63,156 nt of DNA from Burkholderia sp. Bp8992 (lineage in GTDB: Bacteria; Pseudomonadota; Gammaproteobacteria; Burkholderiales; Burkholderiaceae). Positions 56,023-63,156 of the stretch are shown here, one piece after another (positions within the stretch are counted from its first letter, which is position 1; each line of letters begins with the position of its first letter). Location: contig NZ_QTQI01000035.1 of assembly GCF_003853705.1 (NCBI RefSeq), positions 1-63,156 of the forward strand, read 5' to 3'. Position numbers and translations under genes: made by a program. The notes beneath the pieces were generated by a model. It was not told the DNA's origin, did not search any database, and was given only the letters and a program-made list of their open reading frames with translations.

Positions 56023-56039
56023 TGTCCGGAGTCCGAACA
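56023..56039. promoter_or_regulatory. Island operator upstream of the CoA-ester operon
   Basis: TGTCCG-GAGTC-CGAACA, a near-perfect 6-5-6 palindrome 92 bases before the SDR gene at 56132. It sits in a 317-bp gap (55815-56131) without other supported features and matches the copies at 31033, 34435, 46711 and 51657. Confidence 0.72.
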
Positions 56040-56131
56040 TGCATGCAACTTCTGAGCGTGGTGCGAAACACCCAGCATACGCTTGATTGTCACTCTATTC
56101 ACGCTTTCAAATCCAAGCTCGAAGCAATCAT

Positions 56132-57049
56132 ATGAACAAGATTCTGGAAGACAAAGTTGTCGTAGTCACGGGCGCAGGCCAAGGTATCGGCCGTGCCATC
56201 GCAAAGCAGGCCGCCGCCGCCGGTGCCCGCGTTGTCGTCGCGGATATTGCCGTCGCTAAACTCGACGACGGCAGCACTCGATCGGTCGCGGAGAGCGTCG
56301 TTGAAGAGATCGTCGCACTCGGTGGAAAGGCCGTCGCTTCCACGGAGGATATCTCGGAATCCGCGGCGGCAAGTCGAATCGTTGAACAGGCGGTCGACAC
56401 GTACGGGCGAATCGATTGCGTTGTCAATAACGCCGGCATTCTGCGGGACCGCATGTTTTTCAACATGGATGACGCGGAATGGGATGCAGTCGTCAAGGTC
56501 CATCTGTACGGGTACTACAACGTATCACGTGCGGCCGCACCGCATTTCAAGGAGCAGAACTCCGGCAGCTATGTCCACTTTAGCTCGTCATCCGGAATTA
56601 TCGGAAACGTTGGGCAAGCCAACTATGCCGCCGCCAAGATGGGGGTGGTCGGACTTTCCACCAGCATCGCGTTGGACATGGCCCGGTTCAACGTGCGGTC
56701 GAATGTGATCGCCCCATGGGCCTGGAGCCAATTGCTCGAGAGTGTTCCGATTCGCACTCCAGAGCAGGGTGAGCGGATGCGCAAGATGAAAGAGACCATG
56801 AGAGCCGAACAGATTGCCCCGCTTTGCGTGTTTCTCGCGAGCGATCTGTCTTCGTCTATCTCGGGGCAAATCTTCGGGGCCCGTGGCAACGAAGTCTATT
56901 TGTTTAGCCAGCCGAGAATCGTTCGATCCGTGCAAAGATCCGACGGATGGGATGCCGAGAGTCTTGCCGCCACGATGCTCCCGTCTTTCAAGAATGACTT
57001 CTTGCCTGTCCAAACGCATCGCGACGTCGTCGGCTGGGATCCGATCTAA
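56132..57049 (+). CDS. MFE-2-type SDR 3-hydroxyacyl-CoA dehydrogenase
   Basis: A 305-residue SDR. The motifs TGAGQGIG (residues 14-21), VVNNAG and YAAAK are intact, and the serine is in HFSSSSGIIG. The insert after the second strand (KLDDGSTRSVAESVVEEI) and the C-terminal extension to ~300 residues resemble the dehydrogenase domain of peroxisomal multifunctional enzyme type 2 and related steroid or branched-chain enzymes. It should oxidise a 3-hydroxyacyl-CoA. It leads a five-gene operon ending with the acyl-CoA ligase. No good SD is seen upstream of the ATG. Confidence 0.9.
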   Translation: MNKILEDKVVVVTGAGQGIGRAIAKQAAAAGARVVVADIAVAKLDDGSTRSVAESVVEEIVALGGKAVASTEDISESAAASRIVEQAVDTYGRIDCVVNNAGILRDRMFFNMDDAEWDAVVKVHLYGYYNVSRAAAPHFKEQNSGSYVHFSSSSGIIGNVGQANYAAAKMGVVGLSTSIALDMARFNVRSNVIAPWAWSQLLESVPIRTPEQGERMRKMKETMRAEQIAPLCVFLASDLSSSISGQIFGARGNEVYLFSQPRIVRSVQRSDGWDAESLAATMLPSFKNDFLPVQTHRDVVGWDPI

Positions 57050-57058
57050 AGGCCGAAA

Positions 57059-57925
57059 ATGCTCAATCTGGAACAAATCAGGAATCTCCCGGACACAGAG
57101 ATTTCGCTCGACTACACCGAAAAGGACGTCGTCCTATATGCCCTAAGCATTGGCTTGGGGCACGCGGCGAACGAGGAGCTGAAGTTTGTCTTCGATGAGA
57201 AGCTTGTGTCCACGCCAACGTTCGCCATGATCTTGGCGCATCACCTGCCTTGGTTGCGCCAGCCGGAAACTGGTATTGACGTAAGGAAGATGTTGCACGG
57301 GGAAAGCAGTCTGGTCGTTCATCACCCGCTACCCAAAGCGGGGCACGTGACAGTCCACGGGCGTATCGCCGGTGTCGTCGATCGCGGTCCCGGAAAGAGC
57401 GTGTCGATCTATTTCGAGCAACGGGTGATCGAATCCGCCACGGCGAGCCATCTGGCGACGGTAGGGGGGTGCTTTGTATTCCCGGGAGCAGGGGTCGCCG
57501 TTGGCGCTACGGGCGCTCGCCCGGGCACCACGCCGACAAAGGTTCCAGACGGGTGCGCGGATATTGAGTTTGTCGATCATATTCCAAAGAACGCGGCCCA
57601 GTTGTATCGACTCAACGGAGATCGCAACACGTTACACGTGGACCCCGAGGTAGCCCGCCGGGCAGGGTTTGACCGACCGATCCTGCACGGTCTTTGCACG
57701 TTCGGCTATGCAGGAGCGGCAGCTATTCGGACATTGTGTGACCACGATGCCGGACGTGTTGAAAAGTTGCATGTTCGCTACTCGACCCCGATCTACCCAG
57801 GTGAGCAGTTGCGCACCGAGTTTTTTCGCATCGACACGAATGAATACGCCTTCCGCTGCATTGCCGTCGAGCGGAACGTAACGGTGCTAGAGGCCGGCCA
57901 TCTTGTCTTACGGAACGAGAAATGA
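57059..57925 (+). CDS. MaoC-type 2-enoyl-CoA hydratase 2 (double hotdog)
   Basis: A 288-residue enzyme with two hotdog domains. The C-terminal one carries the hydratase 2 motif starting RNTLHVDPEVARRAGF and continuing to PILHGLC, with the catalytic Asp/His pair. It hydrates trans-2-enoyl-CoA to the (R)-3-hydroxyacyl-CoA, which suits the MFE-2-type dehydrogenase encoded just upstream. It starts nine bases after that gene and overlaps the next by ATGA. Confidence 0.92.
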   Translation: MLNLEQIRNLPDTEISLDYTEKDVVLYALSIGLGHAANEELKFVFDEKLVSTPTFAMILAHHLPWLRQPETGIDVRKMLHGESSLVVHHPLPKAGHVTVHGRIAGVVDRGPGKSVSIYFEQRVIESATASHLATVGGCFVFPGAGVAVGATGARPGTTPTKVPDGCADIEFVDHIPKNAAQLYRLNGDRNTLHVDPEVARRAGFDRPILHGLCTFGYAGAAAIRTLCDHDAGRVEKLHVRYSTPIYPGEQLRTEFFRIDTNEYAFRCIAVERNVTVLEAGHLVLRNEK

Positions 57926-58338
57926 GCGAAACCACCAGTCGGCTGTTGCCACGGCCAACACCTGAAACAGCGCACTTCTGGGAAGGGGCTCGTCGCAAGC
58001 AGTTGCTGCTGCAGCGCTGCACAGAATGTGAGCATGTGTACTTTCCACCCCGCGCTTTTTGTCCGTCATGTAGTTCGCATAACGTATTACCTCACGCGTC
58101 GAGCGGTTCCGCAATACTGTTGAGTTACGTTATCAGCGCGAGGCCTGCGCCTGGCATCGAAGCTCCATACTCGGTCGCCATCGTCAAGCTCGAGGAGGGG
58201 CCCACGATGATGACAAACATCGTCAATTGTCCGCAGACACCCGAGAGTCTGATTCTGGACATGCCATTACGGGTTCTGTTCGTCGCGCAGAACGACGAAA
58301 TCACCTTACCGTTCTTCGAGCCTGTGGACGTCGTATGA
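57922..58338 (+). CDS. DUF35 OB-fold / zinc-ribbon protein partner of the thiolase-like enzyme
   Basis: A 138-residue protein. The N-terminal rubredoxin-like zinc ribbon (CTECEHVYFPPRAFCPSC) holds four cysteines, and an OB fold follows (LLSYVISARPAPGIEAPYSV; MPLRVLFVAQ). DUF35 proteins pair with thiolase-fold enzymes, as in the steroid side-chain aldolase Ltp2-ChsH2. The stop overlaps the thiolase-like gene by ATGA, which supports a stable complex. Confidence 0.92.
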   Translation: MSETTSRLLPRPTPETAHFWEGARRKQLLLQRCTECEHVYFPPRAFCPSCSSHNVLPHASSGSAILLSYVISARPAPGIEAPYSVAIVKLEEGPTMMTNIVNCPQTPESLILDMPLRVLFVAQNDEITLPFFEPVDVV

Positions 58339-59486
58339 AGCAAGGAATTGCAATCGTTGGCGCGTCGGAGACGGCGCGCTTGGGTCAGATACCCGAACAG
58401 TCGCAGATCGGCTTGAGCGCCGATGCTGCCCTGCGGGCATTGGCAGATGCCGGCTTGGCGGCGCGTGATGTGGATGGCATTGCCACCGCCGGTGAATCAC
58501 CGACGATGCTGGCGCATTATCTCGGCGTGAAACCTGCGTGGCTCGACGGTACCGCCGTTGGAGGGTGCTCGTTCATGCTGCACGTGCGGCATGCGACGGC
58601 CGCGATCGCCGCGGGCCTCTGCAAGACTGTGCTGATTGTACATGCCGAGAGCGGAAAGTCACGTATTGCGAACACCCCGCTGCCATGGCCACCTCAGGCC
58701 GGATCGCTGCCTGGGCAGTTCGAGGCGCCCTATGGCGCTATTTCGTCTCCCACGATGTTCACAGTTCCGGTCTTACGATATCTCAAACAGCATGGACTGA
58801 CACCCGATGCACTGGGCGAGGTAGTTGTCGCTCAGCGCAAATGGGCGGCGCTGAATCCGCGTTCGCTGTACAAGGAGCAGATGAGCGTCGCAGACGTGCT
58901 TTCCGCAAAGGTCATCGCATATCCATTCACGCTGCCGATGTGTTGTCCCCTCACAGATGGCGGCGGCGCTTTGGTGTTGGTCGCAGCCGAGCGCGCCGTG
59001 GAATTCCCTCACAAGCCCGTCTATATTTGCGGGTCCGGCGAGAGCGCTGAATCGCCGATGATCAGTCAGATGAACGATCTGACGAGTTCGCGCGCTTTCC
59101 GTGACTCCGGAAACGCTGCGTTCGAGAGCGCCGGTATTGCGCGTAGCGACGTTGATCATGTGATGATTTACGACGCCTTCGCCCATCTGCCGTTGTATGG
59201 GCTCGAGGATCTGGGTTTCTGCAAACCTGGTGAGGCGGCCGGTTTTATTGCGGAAGGAAACACTTCCCCCGGAGGGCGTCTTCCAGTGAACACCAATGGT
59301 GGAGGACTTTGCTATACGCACTCCGGCATGTATGGCATGTTCGCCCTGCAGGAGAGTGTCAGACAGGTGCGGGGCACGGCGCCGGCGCAGCAAGGCGACG
59401 TGAACTTCTCCGTGTGCCACGGAGTGGGTGGAATGTTTGCAACGGCCGGGACCATTGTCCTCGGTAGCCAACTTACGCGAGGTTAA
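58335..59486 (+). CDS. Thiolase-fold lipid-transfer/aldolase-like protein (SCP-x/Ltp2 type)
   Basis: A 383-residue thiolase-superfamily protein. A cysteine occurs at the usual nucleophile region (VGGCSFMLHV, near residue 79), but the second canonical motif GHPxGA is replaced by NTNGGGLCYTHSGMYG. Such changes are typical of the SCP-x/Ltp2 group, some of which act as retro-aldolases with a DUF35 partner. The partner gene lies directly upstream. It likely shortens a CoA-activated side chain, releasing acetyl- or propionyl-CoA or a ketone/aldehyde, but the reaction type is not fixed by sequence. Confidence 0.9.
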   Translation: MKQGIAIVGASETARLGQIPEQSQIGLSADAALRALADAGLAARDVDGIATAGESPTMLAHYLGVKPAWLDGTAVGGCSFMLHVRHATAAIAAGLCKTVLIVHAESGKSRIANTPLPWPPQAGSLPGQFEAPYGAISSPTMFTVPVLRYLKQHGLTPDALGEVVVAQRKWAALNPRSLYKEQMSVADVLSAKVIAYPFTLPMCCPLTDGGGALVLVAAERAVEFPHKPVYICGSGESAESPMISQMNDLTSSRAFRDSGNAAFESAGIARSDVDHVMIYDAFAHLPLYGLEDLGFCKPGEAAGFIAEGNTSPGGRLPVNTNGGGLCYTHSGMYGMFALQESVRQVRGTAPAQQGDVNFSVCHGVGGMFATAGTIVLGSQLTRG

Positions 59487-59488
59487 TT

Positions 59489-61039
59489 GTGTACATCGGA
59501 ACGCGAGCGCAGGAAACGCCGAACAAGCCGGCAATCATCAATGCGAATACTGGCGTCGCTGTCACCTACGGCCAGCTTGACTTGGAGTCCATGCGAGTTG
59601 CGCGGTTGCTGCACGCACGCGGGCTTCGTCGAGGCGATCGCATTGCTATTTATATGGAGAACCATCTCTCCTATATGGCTGTAATTTGGGCAGCATTGCG
59701 GTCCGGCCTTTGTGCCGTGCCGGTGAATCGCTACTTCAATGCACAGGAAGTAGCGTACGTGGTCAACGACTGCTCTGCCAAGGCCATCTTCACTACGCTG
59801 GCGCAAGCGGAAGTCGTCAGCTCATTGAGCGACTCGATCCCGAACTGTCAGATTCGGTTGATTGCCGACGGAGGACTCCCTGGATGGGAGGGCTATGAAG
59901 CGACCATCGAGCGATACGATGCATCGCGCTTGGACGTGGAGGCCATGGGTACGATTATGTCGTACACGTCGGGCACTACGGGGAGGCCAAAGGGGGTTTT
60001 GCGGCCTTTGCCCGATATGGACGCTACAGAAGCATGGGCTGGCTGGTCCGAGACAGGCGGTCTCTATAACTTCGACGCCGAGACAGTCTATCTGTCGCCG
60101 GCGCCCCTATACCACGGCGCGCCCATGCGCTTTTGTCGCGCGGTGCATATGGCAGGGGGAACGGTCGTGATGATGGAGAAGTTCGACGCTGAGACTGCCC
60201 TGCAGTTGATCGCCCGCTACCGGGTGACGCACTCGCAGTGGGTGCCGACAATGTTCGCGCGCATGCTGAAGCTCGATGCCTCAGTTCGAAATCTCTATGA
60301 TCTTTCGTCGCATCATGTAGCTGTTCATGCGGCTGCACCTTGCCCCATCGATGTAAAGCGCCAGATGATTGCGTGGTGGGGACCCATCGTGCACGAATAC
60401 TACGGAGGCACGGACAGTGCTGGAATCACCGCCATCAGCTGCGAAGAATGGCTTCAGCACCCAGGTTCCGTGGGCCGTGCGGATCCGGCGCGAGTGAAAG
60501 TCTGTCTGGAGGACGGCACTGAAGCGGCAATTGGGCAGGCAGGCACGGTGTACTTGGTTGGCAAGTCCGGTTCGTTGCCGGAGTACCTCAACGATCCCGA
60601 AAAGACGCGTGCCGCGCGCCATCCGGAGCACGATGATTGGGTGACGGGCGGGGATGTCGGTATCGTCCGTGAGGATGGCTACCTATATCTGACTGACCGA
60701 AAGGCGTTCACTATCATCTCAGGGGGCGTGAATATATACCCGCAAGTGATCGAAGATGCCTTGATCGAGCATCCACTCGTGGGAGATGCTGCCGTGTTCG
60801 GCGTTCCGAATGAAGAGATGGGCGAGGAAGTGAAGGCCGTGATCGAGCTTGCGGACGGTATTATGCCGTCCGCCGCCGTGGCCGATGAATTGATTGCCTA
60901 TTGCAAAAGCCGCGTGGCGAGGTACATGGTCCCTCGTTCGGTGGAATTCGTGGAAAAGCTCCCTCGGTCGGCAGCAGGAAAGCTCATGAAAAAGGAGCTG
61001 CGGGATCGCTACTGGGTGGGCCGTAGTTTGGTTGCGTGA
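59489..61039 (+). CDS. Acyl-CoA ligase (AMP-forming)
   Basis: A 516-residue ANL-superfamily enzyme starting at GTG two bases after the thiolase-like stop. Motifs seen are YTSGTTGRPKGV (near 154-165), HEYYGGTDS (A5), TGGDVG (A7) and the C-terminal SAAGKLMKKELRD with the catalytic Lys. It belongs to the FadD/aromatic acid ligase type. It should activate the carboxylic acid made by the P450-ADH-ALDH operon or a similar acid, so that the other genes of this operon can shorten it. Confidence 0.92.
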   Translation: MYIGTRAQETPNKPAIINANTGVAVTYGQLDLESMRVARLLHARGLRRGDRIAIYMENHLSYMAVIWAALRSGLCAVPVNRYFNAQEVAYVVNDCSAKAIFTTLAQAEVVSSLSDSIPNCQIRLIADGGLPGWEGYEATIERYDASRLDVEAMGTIMSYTSGTTGRPKGVLRPLPDMDATEAWAGWSETGGLYNFDAETVYLSPAPLYHGAPMRFCRAVHMAGGTVVMMEKFDAETALQLIARYRVTHSQWVPTMFARMLKLDASVRNLYDLSSHHVAVHAAAPCPIDVKRQMIAWWGPIVHEYYGGTDSAGITAISCEEWLQHPGSVGRADPARVKVCLEDGTEAAIGQAGTVYLVGKSGSLPEYLNDPEKTRAARHPEHDDWVTGGDVGIVREDGYLYLTDRKAFTIISGGVNIYPQVIEDALIEHPLVGDAAVFGVPNEEMGEEVKAVIELADGIMPSAAVADELIAYCKSRVARYMVPRSVEFVEKLPRSAAGKLMKKELRDRYWVGRSLVA

Positions 61040-61049
61040 TTAGTTCGGG

Positions 61050-61064
61050 GCGGGCAACGCCCGC
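61050..61064 (+). terminator. Short GC hairpin after the acyl-CoA ligase gene
   Basis: GCGGGC-AAC-GCCCGC, a perfect six-base stem with a three-base loop, 10 bases past the stop codon, followed by TTGTC. It may end or attenuate the operon; the sequence then becomes AT-rich up to the next gene. Confidence 0.5.
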
Positions 61065-61168
61065 TTGTCAATGTGAGAGAAATAACGGAACAAATATTAA
61101 GAAGTGCTAAATAAAAATTAGATAGATATTGAGAAATTAAAATTTCCGAGACTCAAGTGGAGAAAATC

Positions 61169-62065
61169 GTGGCTACCTGGAACAATGTTCGGCGCGCGCT
61201 TGCGCTGGCGACAATCGCATTTTCACCCTTCGCAGGAGCTACGGAAGGTGGAGGCTCAATTTACCCTGCAGGTGTAGAAACTTTCGCGTGTTGTGCTGCT
61301 CCTCCTCCTGGCATCTATGGTGTTGTCTATGGCGAACACTATTATGCGAACTCGTTCCGCGGTAATGACGGCAATGAAGTCCCCATTCCCGGGTTCAGTG
61401 CACGGGTGTCTGCTATTGTCCCTCGGGTCGTCTGGGTAACTAATCAACAGCTGTTTGGGGCATCGTTGGTGTTCCACGGGTTACTTCCTCTCGTGAACAT
61501 GGACGTCAAAGCAGCGGGTGCTAGCCAAAGAAAGACTGGCGTCGGTGACGCGACTATTGGAACGGCGCTCGGATGGCACTTGGGTCCCCATCTTCATACA
61601 CTTCTCGGACTCGATGTATTTGTTCCAACTGGCTCCTTTAGGAAAAACGATCTTGCTAACATCGGGCGCAACTACTGGGCAGTACAACCCGTTTTGGGCG
61701 TCTCTTATGTCGACCCGAACGGGTTCAATGGCGACCTCAAGGTCATGTATACGTTCAACTCGATCAATCGAGATACCGATTACACGTCGGGTCACGAATT
61801 GATTGTCGACTATGCTGCGGGCTACGGGATCGGCAAAGGATGGGTTCTCGGTGTCGGGGGGTACTTCTATCGGCAGACTACGGACGACAAGCAAGACGGA
61901 AACGATGTTCCGAACAACAGAGGGAGGGCTTTAGCCGTGGGGCCGATGGTCAAGTACGACAGCGGCAAGGGGTGGTTTGCAACGGTAAAGTACGAATTTG
62001 AAACAGCCGTTAGAAATCGGCCAAGCGGCAGCGCGCTCTGGCTTCGGGCGGTCTTTCCGTTGTAG
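61169..62065 (+). CDS. MetA-pathway-type outer-membrane protein (phenol-degradation family)
   Basis: About 298 residues with an N-terminal signal peptide (ALALATIAFSPFAGA) and a beta-barrel-like alternating pattern through the rest, ending in WLRAVFPL with a C-terminal hydrophobic residue suited to outer-membrane insertion. It matches the Phenol_MetA_deg family often found next to aromatic or terpenoid catabolic genes, likely as an uptake channel. GTG at 61169 is preferred because GTGGAGA lies just before it; GTG at 61157 is possible. It follows the CoA-ester operon after 129 AT-rich bases. Confidence 0.85.
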   Translation: MATWNNVRRALALATIAFSPFAGATEGGGSIYPAGVETFACCAAPPPGIYGVVYGEHYYANSFRGNDGNEVPIPGFSARVSAIVPRVVWVTNQQLFGASLVFHGLLPLVNMDVKAAGASQRKTGVGDATIGTALGWHLGPHLHTLLGLDVFVPTGSFRKNDLANIGRNYWAVQPVLGVSYVDPNGFNGDLKVMYTFNSINRDTDYTSGHELIVDYAAGYGIGKGWVLGVGGYFYRQTTDDKQDGNDVPNNRGRALAVGPMVKYDSGKGWFATVKYEFETAVRNRPSGSALWLRAVFPL

Positions 62066-62099
62066 CATTTGCCGAATTGGGGGGGCGTGGTGTACCCCA

Positions 62100-63083
62100 A
62101 GCGAGTTGCTGAATCCGATGCGCTCGCGACGGCTCGGACGGCGGCCGGCTGCGCACGCTCGAACGCTGGCTCGAAATCGCGTTCGTCGCTGTCGAGCGCC
62201 GTTACGAGCGCGGCCTCGGGTGAGCGCTCGCGCATCGCAAGCCGATGCTCGCGGTTACCGTCGCGCTGGCGGCCGCGCTGTTCGTCACCACGCCGAAGGG
62301 CTTCTTCCCGCAAAAGGATTCGGGGCTAATCATGGGCGTCGCGCAGGCCGCGCCCGACATCTGGCCGCAGGCGATGGCGCAGAAGATGCAGCAGCTCGAC
62401 CGCATCGTCGACGTCGATCCAGCCGTCGACAATACCTATTACTGGATCGGCCCGAATCCGACCCTGAGCCAGGGCGCGTGATGATCAACCTGAAGCCGTT
62501 CGGCGTGGGCACGGCGAGCGCGGCGCAGGTGCTCGCGCGGTTGCAGCCGAAGCTGGCGAAGGTGACGGGCATCGCCTTGTCGATGCAGGTCAGGCAGGAC
62601 ATCCAGGTCGGCGGATGGATCAGCGCCGCGCAATACCAACACACGGTGTAGGACGCGGACGTGCAGGACCTGAACCGGTGGGCGCAGCGCCTGACGAAGC
62701 GCTTTGCCACGCTGCCGCAACTGACCAACGTGACGTCCGACCAACAGGCATCGGCGACGAGCGCGACGATCGTGCTTGACCGCAACACCGCGTCGCGCTT
62801 CGGCATCACCACGCAGGCGATCGACGACACGTTGTACGACGCGTTCGGCCAGCGCCAGATCGCGGCGCTCTTCACGTCGCTGAACCAGTACCACATTGTG
62901 GAGGAGCTCGATCCGGCCTTTCAGTTGAAGACCGACGCGCTCGCGAACCTGTACGCGCGTTCTGCGCTGACGAACGAACTCGTGCCGATGAACGTGCTAG
63001 TGAGCATCGAGAAACCACGTGTCGCCGATCTCGGTCAGCCACCAGGGGCTGTTCCCGGCCGTGACGATCTCGTTCAACCGTAA
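62100..63083 (+). pseudogene. Decayed RND-family multidrug efflux pump inner-membrane gene
   Basis: Segments in shifting frames match HAE1/MdtB-type RND pumps: RTLERWLEIAFVAVERRYER, a TGA near 62220, then MLAVTVALAAALFVTTPKGF with FPQKDSG, DNTYYWIGPNPTLSQG, a frame change near 62480, then QDIQVGGWISAAQYQHTV, a TAG at 62649-62651, and DLNRWAQRLTKRFATLP to NLYARSALTNELVPMNVL. It has several lesions and covers only the middle of the pump. The codon bias is like the GC-rich chromosome. The final 73 bases of the window hold nothing I recognise. Confidence 0.85.
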
Positions 63084-63156
63084 GCGCGAAATTCTCCGCA
63101 CCTAGGCAGCGCTGCCGAATCGATCCACGATTGCGTCCGCAGACTTGAATTGCGGA

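Noticed and set aside
62066-63156. Right attachment site of the island
   Set aside because: No sequence here matches the integrase-proximal stretch or the TTTTTAGTGTT repeat.

Overview
The window reads as a Burkholderia-type (Burkholderia cepacia complex-like) chromosome segment. The evidence is the 3' end of a betaproteobacterial 5S rRNA at position 1, very GC-rich third codon positions through the first 26 kb, and a gene set typical of Burkholderia secondary replicons. The species cannot be fixed from sequence alone.

Region 1 (1-26.2 kb) looks like resident chromosome. After the 5S end and its terminator come an O-methyltransferase, an ECF sigma factor / small membrane protein / ferredoxin operon, a double-Cache chemoreceptor, an NTF2-like protein and an AraC regulator. 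The AraC gene is divergent from an acyl-CoA synthetase / hydroxyacyl-CoA dehydrogenase / thiolase operon. Next is a large pyrimidine salvage and catabolism block: a RutR-like TetR regulator with a perfect palindrome in the divergent promoter, an N-carbamoyl amidohydrolase, PreT/PreA dihydropyrimidine dehydrogenase, an NCS1 permease and dihydropyrimidinase, then a NupC-type nucleoside transporter, DeoA and Cdd. Together these can take nucleosides to the beta-amino acid. A Rieske oxygenase and an msrB-dipZ-msrA operon for repair of oxidised methionine outside the cytoplasm follow.

Region 2 (26.2-34.2 kb) begins at a P4-type tyrosine integrase and marks the start of a genomic island with lower GC and many broken genes. 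It holds remnants of IS5-, IS66-, ISL3- and IS3-type elements, two convergent IclR regulators, and one intact IS407-group element with a 4-bp target duplication that is nested inside an older IS3 transposase remnant. An NmrA-like protein closes the region.

Region 3 (34.2-62.1 kb) is a catabolic island. It carries a reductase/alpha/beta Rieske dioxygenase operon, a decayed homoprotocatechuate (hpa) cluster, a succinate-semialdehyde-type dehydrogenase, an MFS permease, a chemoreceptor, and a TetR gene with two palindromes upstream. These are followed by a P450/aldehyde dehydrogenase/alcohol dehydrogenase/reductase operon, a four-gene operon in the order of the indole-oxidation genes iifABCD, and an SDR/MaoC/DUF35/thiolase-like/acyl-CoA ligase operon ending with a MetA-type outer-membrane protein. 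A 17-bp palindrome, TGTCCG-N5-YGRACA, lies upstream of the dioxygenase, P450, iif and CoA-ligase operons and of one IclR gene. I infer that these four operons form one regulon, probably under an IclR protein, and serve one or linked pathways for an aromatic or indolic compound with a side chain. The last kilobase (62.1-63.1 kb) is a decayed RND efflux pump gene; the right end of the island is not in the window.
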